NCBI RefSeq assembly: GCF_036840915.1
Contig: NZ_CP085725.1
Location: 1,116,001 to 1,180,000, forward strand
Direction: 5' to 3'
Length of the DNA stretch: 64,000 nucleotides
Source: Flavobacterium hankyongi
GTDB lineage: Bacteria; Bacteroidota; Bacteroidia; Flavobacteriales; Flavobacteriaceae
Shown here: positions 26,517 through 35,584 of the stretch, in pieces
Numbering within the stretch: position 1 is the first letter of the stretch
How the letters are laid out: each line of letters begins with the position of its first letter
Notes under the pieces: generated by a model
What the model saw: the letters and a program-made list of their open reading frames with translations, nothing else
Database searches by the model: none
Told to the model about the DNA's origin: nothing
Position numbers and translations under genes: made by a program

Positions 26517-26615
26517 TTAATCTTATCTCAACTTGAACAAATTAACAAAGAAATCAATGAAGTTGATGCTTTTATCACTGGTATCACAGCGCATAAAGCT
26601 ACATTGCAGAGCTAA
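26517..26615 (+). pseudogene. Possible short coding remnant
   Basis: An open frame without a start codon reads LILSQLEQINKEINEVDAFI, then TGITAHKATLQS and a stop, just before the terminator. It looks like the end of a helical protein and may be a decayed partner or duplicated tail of the XRE gene. Support is weak. Confidence 0.3.
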
Positions 26616-26619
26616 ATTT

Positions 26620-26646
26620 AAAGAAGGCCTCCTAGAGGCCTTCTTT
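26620..26646. terminator. Bidirectional terminator
   Basis: A perfect 12-bp stem (aaagaaggcctc/gaggccttcttt) with a 3-nt loop lies between the XRE gene region and the convergent secreted-protein gene. Confidence 0.92.
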
Positions 26647-26658
26647 ATTGTTTTATAC

Positions 26659-27714
26659 TTACGACTTAAACAATCCAGATAGAATTTGTACACCAACGAT
26701 TACCTTACCACTTCTAAGCTGAGATTGTGATCCAAACTGATTAGTGATACATGAAATGCGCAAGCGATCTAAAATGGTTACGCCTACGCTTAACTGTCCA
26801 AAACCAAATGGTTTATGATTCATCACCTGAAGTCTTTCATAAAATGAATTACTTCCTGCATATAATGCATAATTTCCACTAATAAAAAAGTTAAATTCGC
26901 CCTTGTCTGTAGCCACACTCGCATATAAATTCCCTCCTGCACTACCATTACCTGTCGAAGTATCAACATCATCACTAAATTCAGAGATATCCAAAGCTCC
27001 TTTTGCAAAACTATTTACGACACACTGGAAACGGTTGTTGCCTTTATACAGCAAAGGGAATTCAGCGTTTAAATAGATATTACCACCACCCGAAGCCAAA
27101 CGCTTAAAAGCATCAGTATCTTCAACGGCTGTCTCTTCAGCTGTATTTTCGTTATTCTTCGCATTACTTACAATGGTTCCAAAAGAAAAACGAAGTGGTC
27201 CCATAAATGCCGAAGTAAGTTCTGACTGAATAGCTGCACCAGAATTATTAAGCTGTACAGCAGCGTTATTTACAAAATAAATATCATTATCACTGTTTTT
27301 ATTATAAATCATATTAAAGAAATCTTCTTTATGAGTACCAGTAGAAGGAAAAAAAGTTTTAAAGCCATTTTCTTTCATAATCTTATCAAAATAATTTTCA
27401 TATTTGGCTAAAACACTTTTCTTAATTTCTATTCTTTTTTGTAAGTTCTGTAATTGAGTTATATTGGTAACATCAGTAATATCACTAACTTCATTTTCTA
27501 AATCTTTTAGCTCAGCAAGTACCTTTTTTTGATTTTTCTTGTGATAGGCATAATAAAATCGCGTGAGGGTATCATTACTTGTAATTGTTGTTGCTGGATT
27601 TGAAGTATCCTCTGGAAGACTTTTATTTTGTTGTACACGTATTCCTGTCATTTGGGAATAACCAAAATTCGAAAAACTAAATAATAGCCAAAGAAATAGT
27701 ATTGTTTTTTTCAT
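26659..27714 (-). CDS. Exported protein of unknown function
   Basis: A 351-residue protein with a signal peptide (MKKTILFLWLLFSFSNFGYS). Residues 50-115 are strongly helical and charged (KKVLAELKDLENEVSD, LQKRIEIKKSVLAKYENYF), probably a coiled coil. From about 160 the sequence turns to alternating beta pattern (SAFMGPLRFSFGTIVSNAKN; FGQLSVGVTILDRLRISCIT) ending in VGVQILSGLFKS, like a small outer-membrane barrel. No family recognised. It is flanked by terminators on both sides, so it is probably transcribed alone. Confidence 0.7.
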   Translation of the reverse strand: MKKTILFLWLLFSFSNFGYSQMTGIRVQQNKSLPEDTSNPATTITSNDTLTRFYYAYHKKNQKKVLAELKDLENEVSDITDVTNITQLQNLQKRIEIKKSVLAKYENYFDKIMKENGFKTFFPSTGTHKEDFFNMIYNKNSDNDIYFVNNAAVQLNNSGAAIQSELTSAFMGPLRFSFGTIVSNAKNNENTAEETAVEDTDAFKRLASGGGNIYLNAEFPLLYKGNNRFQCVVNSFAKGALDISEFSDDVDTSTGNGSAGGNLYASVATDKGEFNFFISGNYALYAGSNSFYERLQVMNHKPFGFGQLSVGVTILDRLRISCITNQFGSQSQLRSGKVIVGVQILSGLFKS

Positions 27715-27825
27715 GAGAATAGTTGTTAATGTTAGTCACTAAGTTAAGTAAATTCTTACTTATTAAAAATAATAAGTCTTTTAAATATTTATTAAAAATA
27801 TATTACTTTAAAATATCATTATAGT

Positions 27826-27855
27826 AAAAAAGAGCATCACTTGATGCTCTTTTTT
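27826..27855 (-). terminator. Terminator of the envelope operon
   Basis: A near-perfect palindrome (aaaaagagcatca/tgatgctcttttt, 2-nt loop) starts about 23 bp after the stop of the 666-residue lipoprotein gene, with T-runs on both sides. Confidence 0.88.
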
Positions 27856-27878
27856 GTAAGTAAACAACTTTAAAACTT

Positions 27879-29879
27879 TTAGTTTTCGTTAGTCACTGTG
27901 ACATTTTTAGCCACTGTTTGACTTACTTGTGTTTCTTTTTGGTTTTGTTGTTGTACACCATTAGACTTTAGGTATTTAGCCTGTATTGATTTGTCATGCC
28001 AAAAAAGTAATGATTTCTTTTCTTCACCATTAACTTTAAAAATGATTGGTTTAAAAGGAACACGCATTTCATCAAGACCATATTCTCCGTTTACTCTACC
28101 AGCTAAAATTAATTCTTGTTCAGGAGCTAATTTAATTAAGCCAAGAAAATTAGCTATTGCAGCTGCTCCAGAACCAATACCAATTAATGTATGAATAGGA
28201 CATTTTACCATAAACTGCGGGTCTGTTAACAATACATGCAAAGGACTTGGGCTAATGGAAGCGTTGTACTTAATCTTGTCAAGCTTAATTTTAAGAATTA
28301 AGTTTTCATCTTCTCGTTCTGAATTGATTTTTATTTTAGGAGTATCAGTAGGAATATTGACACTCACACTACTTGTCGCATTTTTTTCATAGCTGGTGTA
28401 GCAAAAAAATACATGACCTAAATCTACAGGTATCAATTCTATATTTGATTTTAAAGTCCCATCAACATTCCCAGAATATTTTAAATTTATTTCAGAAAGG
28501 TCAGAATTAAAGTTTGGTGAATCAAAATTGATAGCCGCTTTACCATTCCCTGAGACACTTCCTTTAAATCGTCCTAAAGCTAAAAAATCTAAAGTTTCTC
28601 TCCATACATTACAAGCACCTACTTTGGTTTCATTTTCTATTTGATGGGCAATGCGGGCAGTTTCCCTTGCAGTTTGCCAAACAATTCTCTCTGCTTCAAC
28701 TCTTAATCTACAAGCTTTTCTACTTGCAGCACAAACAGGATCTTCGACACGAACTCTTCTACAAAAAGGACATACACCAATAGTAACTCTTCGCATACAA
28801 TTCCAATCACAACTATCTCCATTGAAATCAGGATAACTAAACGAGGTTCTTACTTTCTGACAATCTATATCCCCTCTTTTAACTTCCAGTTTTTCATTAA
28901 AACTAGATTTAGGAATTTCGAAAGTTTGTTTTAGCTCAATTGGTTTTGAAAATGCAGTATTCAAAATAGTTGCGATTTCACTTTTACTAATATTCACTGT
29001 AGTTAAAGAGGCAATATCGATAGGTTCATACACTTTTAACCAAATACTATCAAATTTTTCATTGTACTTTTTAAATAATTTGTTCAGTTCAGAATTGGTT
29101 CGTCCTTGTGTTTGACCTCCTTTCAATACTGTTAAGGTAGGCTTGCTCTCTTGTAATTCTGCCATTAAAGAAATTCCCTCAGATTTAACTCGGATAGAGG
29201 TACTTTTTACAAATCTGGACACCATAATCGAATCTATACTTACTTCTGTATTTTGATCTCTAAATACCTCCTTCAACTTAAGTTTGTAAACTTCTCCCCA
29301 ACCAATATTAATTACTGTAGGTTTTTTAAAAATTTCCCCATTTGCGTTATCAATAAAATTCTTAAGGATTGGCGTTATTAATTTCGCCATTGCTTTTCCT
29401 GAAAGTTTAGGTCTTTTATGAAATTTAACAGTACTCACTTTTAATGATTCTATGGCATTACGTAAATACAATGAGTCTTTTACTGTAGAAATAGCTGTAA
29501 CTCCACTAAAAGCACCCTCGATATCTACATTGTATTCAGGAATGTTAAGCAAGAAATCTGCTTCAACAAAAACACCTTGTCTGTCAAAAGATAGTTTAGG
29601 TTCTATACTTTTTAGCATTACATCGTCACTTTTTACCGCTTCTGCTGCTTTTTTTAATTCTCTAGGTAGATATTGATTAATCACATCTTTATCTATATGA
29701 ACTCCTATATGAGAATTAAAATCAGTAAGTCCTTTCATATTTGCATCGGTCGATGCATATTGCTGATCAATTGTTGAAAGAGGTGGAAACTCCCTATTTA
29801 CCAATGCCTTAACTGGCTTGCAACTAAACAAAATTATTGCTGTAGTTGCCATAAAAATAATTTTTTGAAATAGTTTCAT
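27879..29879 (-). CDS. Large lipoprotein with Cys-rich central insertion
   Basis: A 666-residue protein with signal peptide and lipobox (IILFS-C, Cys20). Residues 55-330 and 430-630 show long beta-strand patterns reminiscent of lipid-binding TULIP/DUF4403-like proteins; this is an impression only. Between them a stretch near 340-425 holds about eight Cys (DCQ, DSCDWNC, VCPFC, VCAASRKAC, GAC) followed by an Arg/Glu/Ala-rich helix. Such Cys clusters are unusual in an exported Bacteroidota lipoprotein and may form disulfides or bind metal. It is the third gene of an operon with a beta-barrel and a carrier-protein-like gene, so an envelope role is likely. Confidence 0.75.
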   Translation of the reverse strand: MKLFQKIIFMATTAIILFSCKPVKALVNREFPPLSTIDQQYASTDANMKGLTDFNSHIGVHIDKDVINQYLPRELKKAAEAVKSDDVMLKSIEPKLSFDRQGVFVEADFLLNIPEYNVDIEGAFSGVTAISTVKDSLYLRNAIESLKVSTVKFHKRPKLSGKAMAKLITPILKNFIDNANGEIFKKPTVINIGWGEVYKLKLKEVFRDQNTEVSIDSIMVSRFVKSTSIRVKSEGISLMAELQESKPTLTVLKGGQTQGRTNSELNKLFKKYNEKFDSIWLKVYEPIDIASLTTVNISKSEIATILNTAFSKPIELKQTFEIPKSSFNEKLEVKRGDIDCQKVRTSFSYPDFNGDSCDWNCMRRVTIGVCPFCRRVRVEDPVCAASRKACRLRVEAERIVWQTARETARIAHQIENETKVGACNVWRETLDFLALGRFKGSVSGNGKAAINFDSPNFNSDLSEINLKYSGNVDGTLKSNIELIPVDLGHVFFCYTSYEKNATSSVSVNIPTDTPKIKINSEREDENLILKIKLDKIKYNASISPSPLHVLLTDPQFMVKCPIHTLIGIGSGAAAIANFLGLIKLAPEQELILAGRVNGEYGLDEMRVPFKPIIFKVNGEEKKSLLFWHDKSIQAKYLKSNGVQQQNQKETQVSQTVAKNVTVTNEN

Positions 29880-29919
29880 AGCTTTTTTATTTAAGTTGTT
29901 TTTAGTGTGTAGTAAAAAA

Positions 29920-30819
29920 TTATTTTAAGAAGTTTAAAGATAGAAGCCAATACTCCTGCTCAGTCAATCCTTTTATGGGATCTGAGCCTTTATTAAAACT
30001 TACACCAATAGACACTCTGACGGGGGCGTTGATTAAAAAAACTTCTGCTTTAGCTTTCAAGAGATCTGTATAGCCTTCTTTTTCTGTGTCAGTATCATTA
30101 ATTATATCCTGTCTACCTCTGTAAATGACACTCGCTTTAACAATTCCGTCTTTATTTTCATTTGACTTATTCAGATAAAAGGAAGCGGAACAAGAAAAAA
30201 TGGGACGCATGATAAAGCCTTCGTTTATCTCTTCTTTAGCTTTAAAATTGCTCTGTAATTGCAAACCTGCAAACAAGGAAGGAACAAAATTGATACAGTT
30301 TGTAATTCGGTTATTAGTGTTCAATTTAAAAAATGAAGACTTGTAATTTTTCAGAGTAAACAAAATGTTTCCAGCAGCCGCACTTTTGTGCTCAATGCCG
30401 TTATAAACATATTTTGGGTCAAAAAGCAGAAATAAAAACCCTTTTGTAAAAGGCATTCCCAGTGTTGCTTGATAACCTAGATCAAGATTTTCCTGTTCTT
30501 TCTCCAATAAAGTATTCTTGTGAAATTCAGTTTTTATTCTTGAAATAAATCTACTTCTTGCATTTAGTCTATAGGAAGCACCAAGATTGATAACATAAGA
30601 TTCTGTGCCATCTTTTGGGAAAGTGAATTGAAATTGAGCAGGTTCTGCTATTTGTTCACTTGTTTCCATAGATTCTGATATGGTAACTTTGTCCCAGAAA
30701 GTATCTTTGTCTTCGGCAACAGCAAGGGTATCTCTGGTTATTTCTACCGTGTTTTGATTACCTTGCCCATTTGCTACCTGCAATCCCAGCAGGCAACAAA
30801 GAAAAAATATATTTTTCAT
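29920..30819 (-). CDS. Predicted outer-membrane beta-barrel protein
   Basis: A 299-residue protein with a signal peptide (MKNIFFLCCLLGLQVANGQG). From residue 65 it alternates hydrophobic and polar residues in many strands (SYVINLGASYRLNARSRFIS; GFLFLLFDPKYVYNG) and ends EYWLLSLNFLK, a typical barrel terminus with an aromatic near the end. No specific family recognised. It begins 11 bp after the carrier-protein-like gene and is followed 40 bp later by the large lipoprotein gene, all in one direction. Confidence 0.75.
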   Translation of the reverse strand: MKNIFFLCCLLGLQVANGQGNQNTVEITRDTLAVAEDKDTFWDKVTISESMETSEQIAEPAQFQFTFPKDGTESYVINLGASYRLNARSRFISRIKTEFHKNTLLEKEQENLDLGYQATLGMPFTKGFLFLLFDPKYVYNGIEHKSAAAGNILFTLKNYKSSFFKLNTNNRITNCINFVPSLFAGLQLQSNFKAKEEINEGFIMRPIFSCSASFYLNKSNENKDGIVKASVIYRGRQDIINDTDTEKEGYTDLLKAKAEVFLINAPVRVSIGVSFNKGSDPIKGLTEQEYWLLSLNFLK

Positions 30820-30830
30820 GTTTGTGTGTA

Positions 30831-31226
30831 TTAAACTTTAGATATAACTAGATCTACACAATCTTTAACCGTTTTACATTCAACTATCTCATCAATAGTA
30901 ATTTCAGATTCTTCTTTGTGTTTTTTTATAATAATTTCAAACTCTTCCTGAAGAGCTATTAAGTCCATATCACTAAATGAAACTTTTGTTGAGTTTTTAA
31001 GTTCTTCAGGTGTTTTATTCATCCCTGTAACCAATATAATTATTCTTTTAACCTCAATTTCAATTCCGATATCATCATAAAAATCGCCAATATCAGTAAC
31101 AGACAGAAGTTGACTTCTTAAGGTTTTAGCATCCAAGTCTGATTTAAAATTCTCAGCATTGGAGAGTTGATTCAAAATTTTGTACAGCCCGTAAGTGTTG
31201 ACTTTGATTTTACTATTTGTTTTCAT
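30831..31226 (-). CDS. Acyl-carrier-protein-like small protein
   Basis: A 131-residue acidic cytoplasmic protein. Its last 60 residues (DMDLIALQEEFEIIIKKHKE, then ITIDEIVECKTVKDCVDLVI) look like helices II-IV of an acyl carrier protein, whose classic form reads LVMxLEEEFxIxIxDE...TVxDxVxxI. The usual DSL phosphopantetheine site is not clear; the nearest Ser lie in VSFSDMD. So it may be a carrier without the prosthetic group or an unrelated fold. It is the first gene of the envelope operon, transcribed away from the lipoprotein gene at 31490. Confidence 0.55.
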   Translation of the reverse strand: MKTNSKIKVNTYGLYKILNQLSNAENFKSDLDAKTLRSQLLSVTDIGDFYDDIGIEIEVKRIIILVTGMNKTPEELKNSTKVSFSDMDLIALQEEFEIIIKKHKEESEITIDEIVECKTVKDCVDLVISKV

Positions 31227-31392
31227 GATTTCTGTGTTTTAAGAAATATACACTTCAAAATTACCTGACCATCTTCTCCTCATCAATGGAGAAATCCCTA
31301 ACTAAAAATAGTTTTTACCCTATCCTTTAAATAGCAATGGTCTACAACATTTTATTAAGAAAAAAGTGATATTTTAGCAGTAATCAAGGCTT

Positions 31393-31428
31393 TAGGGGAA
31401 AATGATCTAGAAAATAGGGTTTCCCCTA
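31393..31428 (+). promoter_or_regulatory. Inverted repeat in the divergent promoter region
   Basis: TAGGGGAAA (31393-31401) and TTTCCCCTA (31420-31428) form a perfect 9-bp inverted repeat with an 18-bp spacer containing AATAGGG. It lies 62 bp upstream of the lipoprotein gene that leads the two-component operon. On the other strand near 31305-31320 an ATAGGGTAAAAAC box faces the carrier-like gene. These are probably binding sites of a regulator, perhaps the LuxR-type one encoded downstream. Confidence 0.5.
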
Positions 31429-31489
31429 CTACATGAAAAAGGAGTAATCACAAACTTTGTAACCAACAATCAACTAAATACTTTTAATT

Positions 31490-32098
31490 ATGAAAAAAAC
31501 AGTACTTATGGCATTATTCACTATGGTAATGGTGGGGTGTAAAGAAGAATCTAAAAAGGAAGAAATAATTGAAGCCGAAACACAGAAAGTAGTTGGTTTA
31601 GGCTGTAGCTCAGATTTGTCAGAATATGAAGCTAAACCAAATGTTCAAGAACAAGCGAAATGGTTAAGAGACAATGGTGCTAAAGTGTGTAAGAAAGATT
31701 TGTATCCTTACATTCTGAAAGAGCACGGATTGAAAAGTCAGGAATATGAAGATCTTAGAATAGGTTATGGTACTCAAGAACCTTTGAAATTGAAGTGGAA
31801 AGATATTAGAGCAAAAATTGATGGTCATTTTTATGACAAATATGTAGGTTTTAAAGATGAAATAGATGGTTCTTTCTCATTGGAACTAATTGATGCATAT
31901 ACTGAAAAAAGATGTTGCTACTCAATTCCGCTATTTTGGAGTATAGCTGATACATTAAATTTAGGAGCTGATAATACAACAGTATTTGAATTTATTAGAA
32001 CAAAAAAAACAGAATCACCAATTGTATTTAGGGTATCTGGCACTGGTTTCGAAATGAATTACTCAACAAAGCCTACCAAAAAAAATAATACACTTTAA
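31490..32098 (+). CDS. Lipoprotein leading the two-component operon
   Basis: A 202-residue protein with a short signal peptide and a lipobox ending in Cys17 (VMVG-C), then a Glu/Lys-rich linker. The mature domain has several Cys (GLGCSSD, AKVC, EKRCCYS) and no family I know. It starts the operon 15 bp before the membrane protein, so it may be the extracytoplasmic sensor or a target of the kinase pair. Confidence 0.7.
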   Translation: MKKTVLMALFTMVMVGCKEESKKEEIIEAETQKVVGLGCSSDLSEYEAKPNVQEQAKWLRDNGAKVCKKDLYPYILKEHGLKSQEYEDLRIGYGTQEPLKLKWKDIRAKIDGHFYDKYVGFKDEIDGSFSLELIDAYTEKRCCYSIPLFWSIADTLNLGADNTTVFEFIRTKKTESPIVFRVSGTGFEMNYSTKPTKKNNTL

Positions 32099-32113
32099 AC
32101 TTCCTGACATAAT

Positions 32114-32758
32114 ATGTTAGATCTAATTTTTAAATACATAAACCCAATCAAAATCATTGTTTTTTTGACTTTGATCTTTGGGTTTATGTATTTAAAAAGA
32201 AAAAATAAAATTCATAAATGCATATTATGGATACTAATAATCAGTTTTATTACTGAGTATAGTGTCTTTATTTTATTGTACTTCAAACTTCCTATAAGTC
32301 TTTTATACTCCATAAGCTTTATTTTCCACCATTCGGCTTGGTTACTTTTGCTAAGTTATTTTATCGAGAACAAAGAGAGAATGCGCATTTGGATTGGAAT
32401 TTTTGTTCTCTTTGGAATTCTGAATATTTTGTCCTTTGAAGGAATCCAAAACCTGAATTATTATACATTTATTTTCGGAGCTTTTATCTATCTGTTTTTT
32501 TTTATTTCGGAAAGCTTCTTCCAGTTGAAGAGAGACAATTTTTCGTTTTTTACTTCCAATAATTTCCTTTTACTCTTCTCACCTGTTTTCTTCTTTTTAG
32601 GGTACAGCTTCATGTTTGCTTTTCAGGATTACAATGTCATATCAGTTAAAATATTTAGGACAATTGAATTATATGATTTTATAGGATACATTGTAAACAT
32701 AAGCTATTACCTACTTTTAAATTATTATATTTTTAAAGAAAGAAATTCAAATGACTAA
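32114..32758 (+). CDS. Multi-pass membrane protein of a two-component operon
   Basis: A 214-residue protein that is almost all hydrophobic, with about seven predicted membrane helices (for instance IIVFLTLIFGFMYL; ILWILIISFITEYSVFILLY; FFLGYSFMFAFQDY). No catalytic or transport motif is seen. It overlaps the histidine kinase gene by 8 bp, which suggests it serves as the membrane input module for that kinase, whose own sensor region is only one helix. Confidence 0.75.
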   Translation: MLDLIFKYINPIKIIVFLTLIFGFMYLKRKNKIHKCILWILIISFITEYSVFILLYFKLPISLLYSISFIFHHSAWLLLLSYFIENKERMRIWIGIFVLFGILNILSFEGIQNLNYYTFIFGAFIYLFFFISESFFQLKRDNFSFFTSNNFLLLFSPVFFFLGYSFMFAFQDYNVISVKIFRTIELYDFIGYIVNISYYLLLNYYIFKERNSND

Positions 32759-33533
32759 TGAAAAAATTGCTTTGGGAATTATTATTGGATTATTTTTCAT
32801 AAGCCTAATAGTATTGTTTTGTGTGCTGATAGTCAAACTCTACATTAACAAAGTAAAAAACTACACCAAAGTTATTTACCAGAAAGATATTGACTTTCAA
32901 AAAACGCTAAACCAAACCATACTGGAAACACAAGAGCAGGTGCTTAACAACATCGCACAGGATTTACATGATGATGTAGGACAACAACTTACGTATATTA
33001 ATTTTCAACTAGAGAATCTAAAACTGGATAATACTGATTTCAAAACTGTTCTAAATCCACTTTCTGAATCGGTGGGACATTTAGCACATTCTATAAGAAG
33101 TATAAGCCATTCATTAAGCAATCAATTATTGGTACAACAGAATATTATTAGGGCTATTACTAGTGAAGTGAAACGATTACAGAAAAATTCTAAAATTAAC
33201 ATCAAATTTTCTTTAGAAAGTGATACTGGTAAAGAATATTCGACAAACGAGAAAATTGTAATTTATCGTATCTTCCAAGAAATCATCAACAATTGTCTCA
33301 AGCATGCTAAGGCCACTGAAATAAGAATAAATATTAGTACAAATCCTTATTTTAAAATGACAGTAAAGGACAACGGTAAAGGATTTGATTATGATAAAGC
33401 CAAAGTTAATGCTAAAACGCTTGGAATTCATAACATGAGTTCGCGTGCAGCCATTATTAATCATGAGCTACATATCACATCAAAACTTGGAGAAGGCACC
33501 ACTATTGTACTTTCTGAAAAAAATAAATTATGA
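32751..33533 (+). CDS. NarL-type sensor histidine kinase (HisKA_3)
   Basis: A 260-residue kinase: one membrane helix at 7-30, a short coiled linker, a HisKA_3 dimerisation domain with phospho-acceptor His73 (DLHDDVGQQL) and an HATPase domain (FQEIINNCLKHAKA N-box, DNGKGFD G1-box, LGIHNMSSRA, GEGTTIVL). It lacks any periplasmic sensing domain, so the signal probably comes through the overlapping membrane protein gene. It overlaps the response-regulator gene by 4 bp, so the pair is surely cognate. Confidence 0.92.
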   Translation: MTNEKIALGIIIGLFFISLIVLFCVLIVKLYINKVKNYTKVIYQKDIDFQKTLNQTILETQEQVLNNIAQDLHDDVGQQLTYINFQLENLKLDNTDFKTVLNPLSESVGHLAHSIRSISHSLSNQLLVQQNIIRAITSEVKRLQKNSKINIKFSLESDTGKEYSTNEKIVIYRIFQEIINNCLKHAKATEIRINISTNPYFKMTVKDNGKGFDYDKAKVNAKTLGIHNMSSRAAIINHELHITSKLGEGTTIVLSEKNKL

Positions 33534-34192
33534 CAACAAACAAAGCTACCATTTGTATTATTGATGACCACGCCATTGTGAGACAAGGGCTTAAAGAGCT
33601 TTTACATAAAATAGGTACTTATAATGTGATTAGCGAATTTGATAACGGAGAAGATTTTTTAGAAAGCCTTCCGTTAAACCCAAAACCTGATGTCTACATT
33701 TTAGACTATTCTATGCCAAATAGGAATGGAATTGAAGTTTTACAGGCATTGGAAGAAAAAGAAGAGGAATACAAAGTTTTATTACTGACCCAGCATTTTG
33801 ATGAAAACATTATCAATTCAGCCTATCATCATGGAGCAAGAGGCTTTTTGCATAAAAACTGTAGTGCTTCCGACTTACAATTTGCGATTGACAATATCAT
33901 CAAAATAGGTTACAACAATATCTCCGATATACTTAAACGCATAAAAAACTATAATATACCAACATTGACAGAAAAAGTAGATATAGTACTTTCTGATAGA
34001 GAACTCACTTTTTTAAAACTAGTGTGTGATGCCAACGAATTTACCTATGATCAAATGGCCGATATGATGAATCTCTCCTTAAAGTCTATCGAAGCCTATC
34101 GCACGGCACTTTTTGAGCGTTTTAATATTAAATCGAAAGTTGGTTTAGTCTTGTTTTCTCACAAATACAAACTTACTGAACCGTTTATTTAA
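33530..34192 (+). CDS. LuxR/NarL-type response regulator
   Basis: A 220-residue regulator: receiver domain (IIDDHAIVRQGL acidic pair, phospho-acceptor Asp59 in YILDYSMPNRNG, Lys in FLHKN) and a C-terminal HTH at about 150-205 (LSDRELTFLKLVCDANEFTY, then SLKSIEAYRTALFERFNIKS). It overlaps the kinase gene by 4 bp. Candidate target sites are the AGGGT-containing boxes at the operon's own promoter region, but this is unproven. Confidence 0.92.
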   Translation: MTTNKATICIIDDHAIVRQGLKELLHKIGTYNVISEFDNGEDFLESLPLNPKPDVYILDYSMPNRNGIEVLQALEEKEEEYKVLLLTQHFDENIINSAYHHGARGFLHKNCSASDLQFAIDNIIKIGYNNISDILKRIKNYNIPTLTEKVDIVLSDRELTFLKLVCDANEFTYDQMADMMNLSLKSIEAYRTALFERFNIKSKVGLVLFSHKYKLTEPFI

Positions 34193-34317
34193 GTTTCCAG
34201 ACAAGAATAATCTAAATGCAAGGAATTTAAACTTACATGAGTACTATTTATTGAACATTATCAGTAAAATTGTATTGAAAAAATACATTACTTTTAATTC
34301 CTCATAAATCTGATCTA

Positions 34318-34875
34318 ATGTTTTCTAAAAAACGCATTTATTGTTTAGAATCGGTTCCTGATGTAGAATCTCCAAGCAAAAGTCTTTTCCTCCCTGAGTT
34401 AGAAAATTTAGCTCTTCAATATGGGATTACTAATGTGTACAAAACCTGCGATAGTATTGAAGGATTTGAAGAAAGCATAAGTACTTTAGTTTATGAAGAT
34501 CGTAATTTTAAAGACTACTCTATTATTTACTTAGTTTTTGAAGGCAAAGAAAATGAACTAAAAATTGATAATTACTATTACAGTTTTGAAGAATTGGCAG
34601 AATTTTTTGAGGGAAAGCTAAAAGGTAAAATCATTCATTTTTCGAACACTTTCCTTTTAGATTTAGAAGAAGAAACTTTTCAATATTTTCTTGATGTTAC
34701 TGGAGCAAAAGCTATTTCAGGCTATGGAAATCGAGTACCAGTGCTAAGTGCTGCACTCGATAATTTATATTTTTCATTAGGAGAAGAATTTGATGATCCA
34801 ACCGAAATAGTAGAAGTACTCTATGAAAAGCAATATACTATTTGTAAAACTATGGGGTTTAAAATGTATTATTAA
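34318..34875 (+). CDS. DUF6642-like protein
   Basis: A 185-residue cytoplasmic protein (KKRIYCLESVPD start, FKDYSIIYLVFEG, IIHFSNTFLLDL, KAISGYGN) that fits what I recall as DUF6642, of unknown function; the pattern of alternating strands and helices suggests a caspase-like or Rossmann-like fold. No membrane segment. It lies 125 bp after the two-component operon and 18 bp before the 2H phosphoesterase gene, so the latter two are probably co-transcribed. Confidence 0.6.
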   Translation: MFSKKRIYCLESVPDVESPSKSLFLPELENLALQYGITNVYKTCDSIEGFEESISTLVYEDRNFKDYSIIYLVFEGKENELKIDNYYYSFEELAEFFEGKLKGKIIHFSNTFLLDLEEETFQYFLDVTGAKAISGYGNRVPVLSAALDNLYFSLGEEFDDPTEIVEVLYEKQYTICKTMGFKMYY

Positions 34876-34893
34876 ATTCATTGTAACCAAATT

Positions 34894-35445
34894 ATGACAG
34901 AAAAGTATTCAATAGTAATACATCCTTCAGAAGAAATTATTGAAGAGGTTAAAAAGATGAAAGAACTTTTAGCCAATCATGTAGGTTGGTTTGGAAGTAA
35001 AAATGCTGTAGCTCATATTACAATTTGCGAATTTGAAGCTACTGAAAATGATTTAAAAAAAGTTTATTCCGAATTAACACAACTTTCAGCCCCTATTACC
35101 CCCCTTACGGTTTCAATTAAAGATTTTGATTCATTTCCTAATGGTGCTTTCTACATGGCTATTGAAGAAGAATCTAAAAAACAACTTCGTCCTATAATGA
35201 AACGTTACCATAATAGTTTATCCGTTAAAACCTATCATCATAGCGACACTCCACACATAACAATTGGTCGAGGATTAAAACCTCAGCAGCTTAATTCTGC
35301 ACAAGAATTATTTAAAAACTATAATGAGAGCTTTTATTGTGACAATATCGTTTTGAGAAAATTCAACCCAGAAGTAAAGCAATATTTTGTCATAGAAAAA
35401 TTTTGGTTTAAAAGTGAACCCGAAAGTCAATTAGTTCTTTTCTAG
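34894..35445 (+). CDS. 2'-5' RNA ligase-like 2H phosphoesterase
   Basis: A 183-residue 2H-superfamily protein with both catalytic motifs: HIT at 41-43 (VAHITICEF) and HIT at 121-123 (TPHITIGRG). The family includes 2'-5' RNA ligase, cyclic nucleotide phosphodiesterases and oligoadenylate-cleaving enzymes, so the exact substrate cannot be told. It is probably co-transcribed with the DUF6642-like gene upstream. Length is normal and the active site is intact. Confidence 0.88.
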   Translation: MTEKYSIVIHPSEEIIEEVKKMKELLANHVGWFGSKNAVAHITICEFEATENDLKKVYSELTQLSAPITPLTVSIKDFDSFPNGAFYMAIEEESKKQLRPIMKRYHNSLSVKTYHHSDTPHITIGRGLKPQQLNSAQELFKNYNESFYCDNIVLRKFNPEVKQYFVIEKFWFKSEPESQLVLF

Positions 35446-35584
35446 TCTTTTATTTTTAACTAACCTTTTAAATTTATTTTTTGTAATACTAAACCTACTA
35501 AAAAGTTGAAAAACAATACTTTATAGTGCCTGATTCAATAGTGTTTATATATTTGAACCCCCCAACATCAAATAGATAGAGGCT

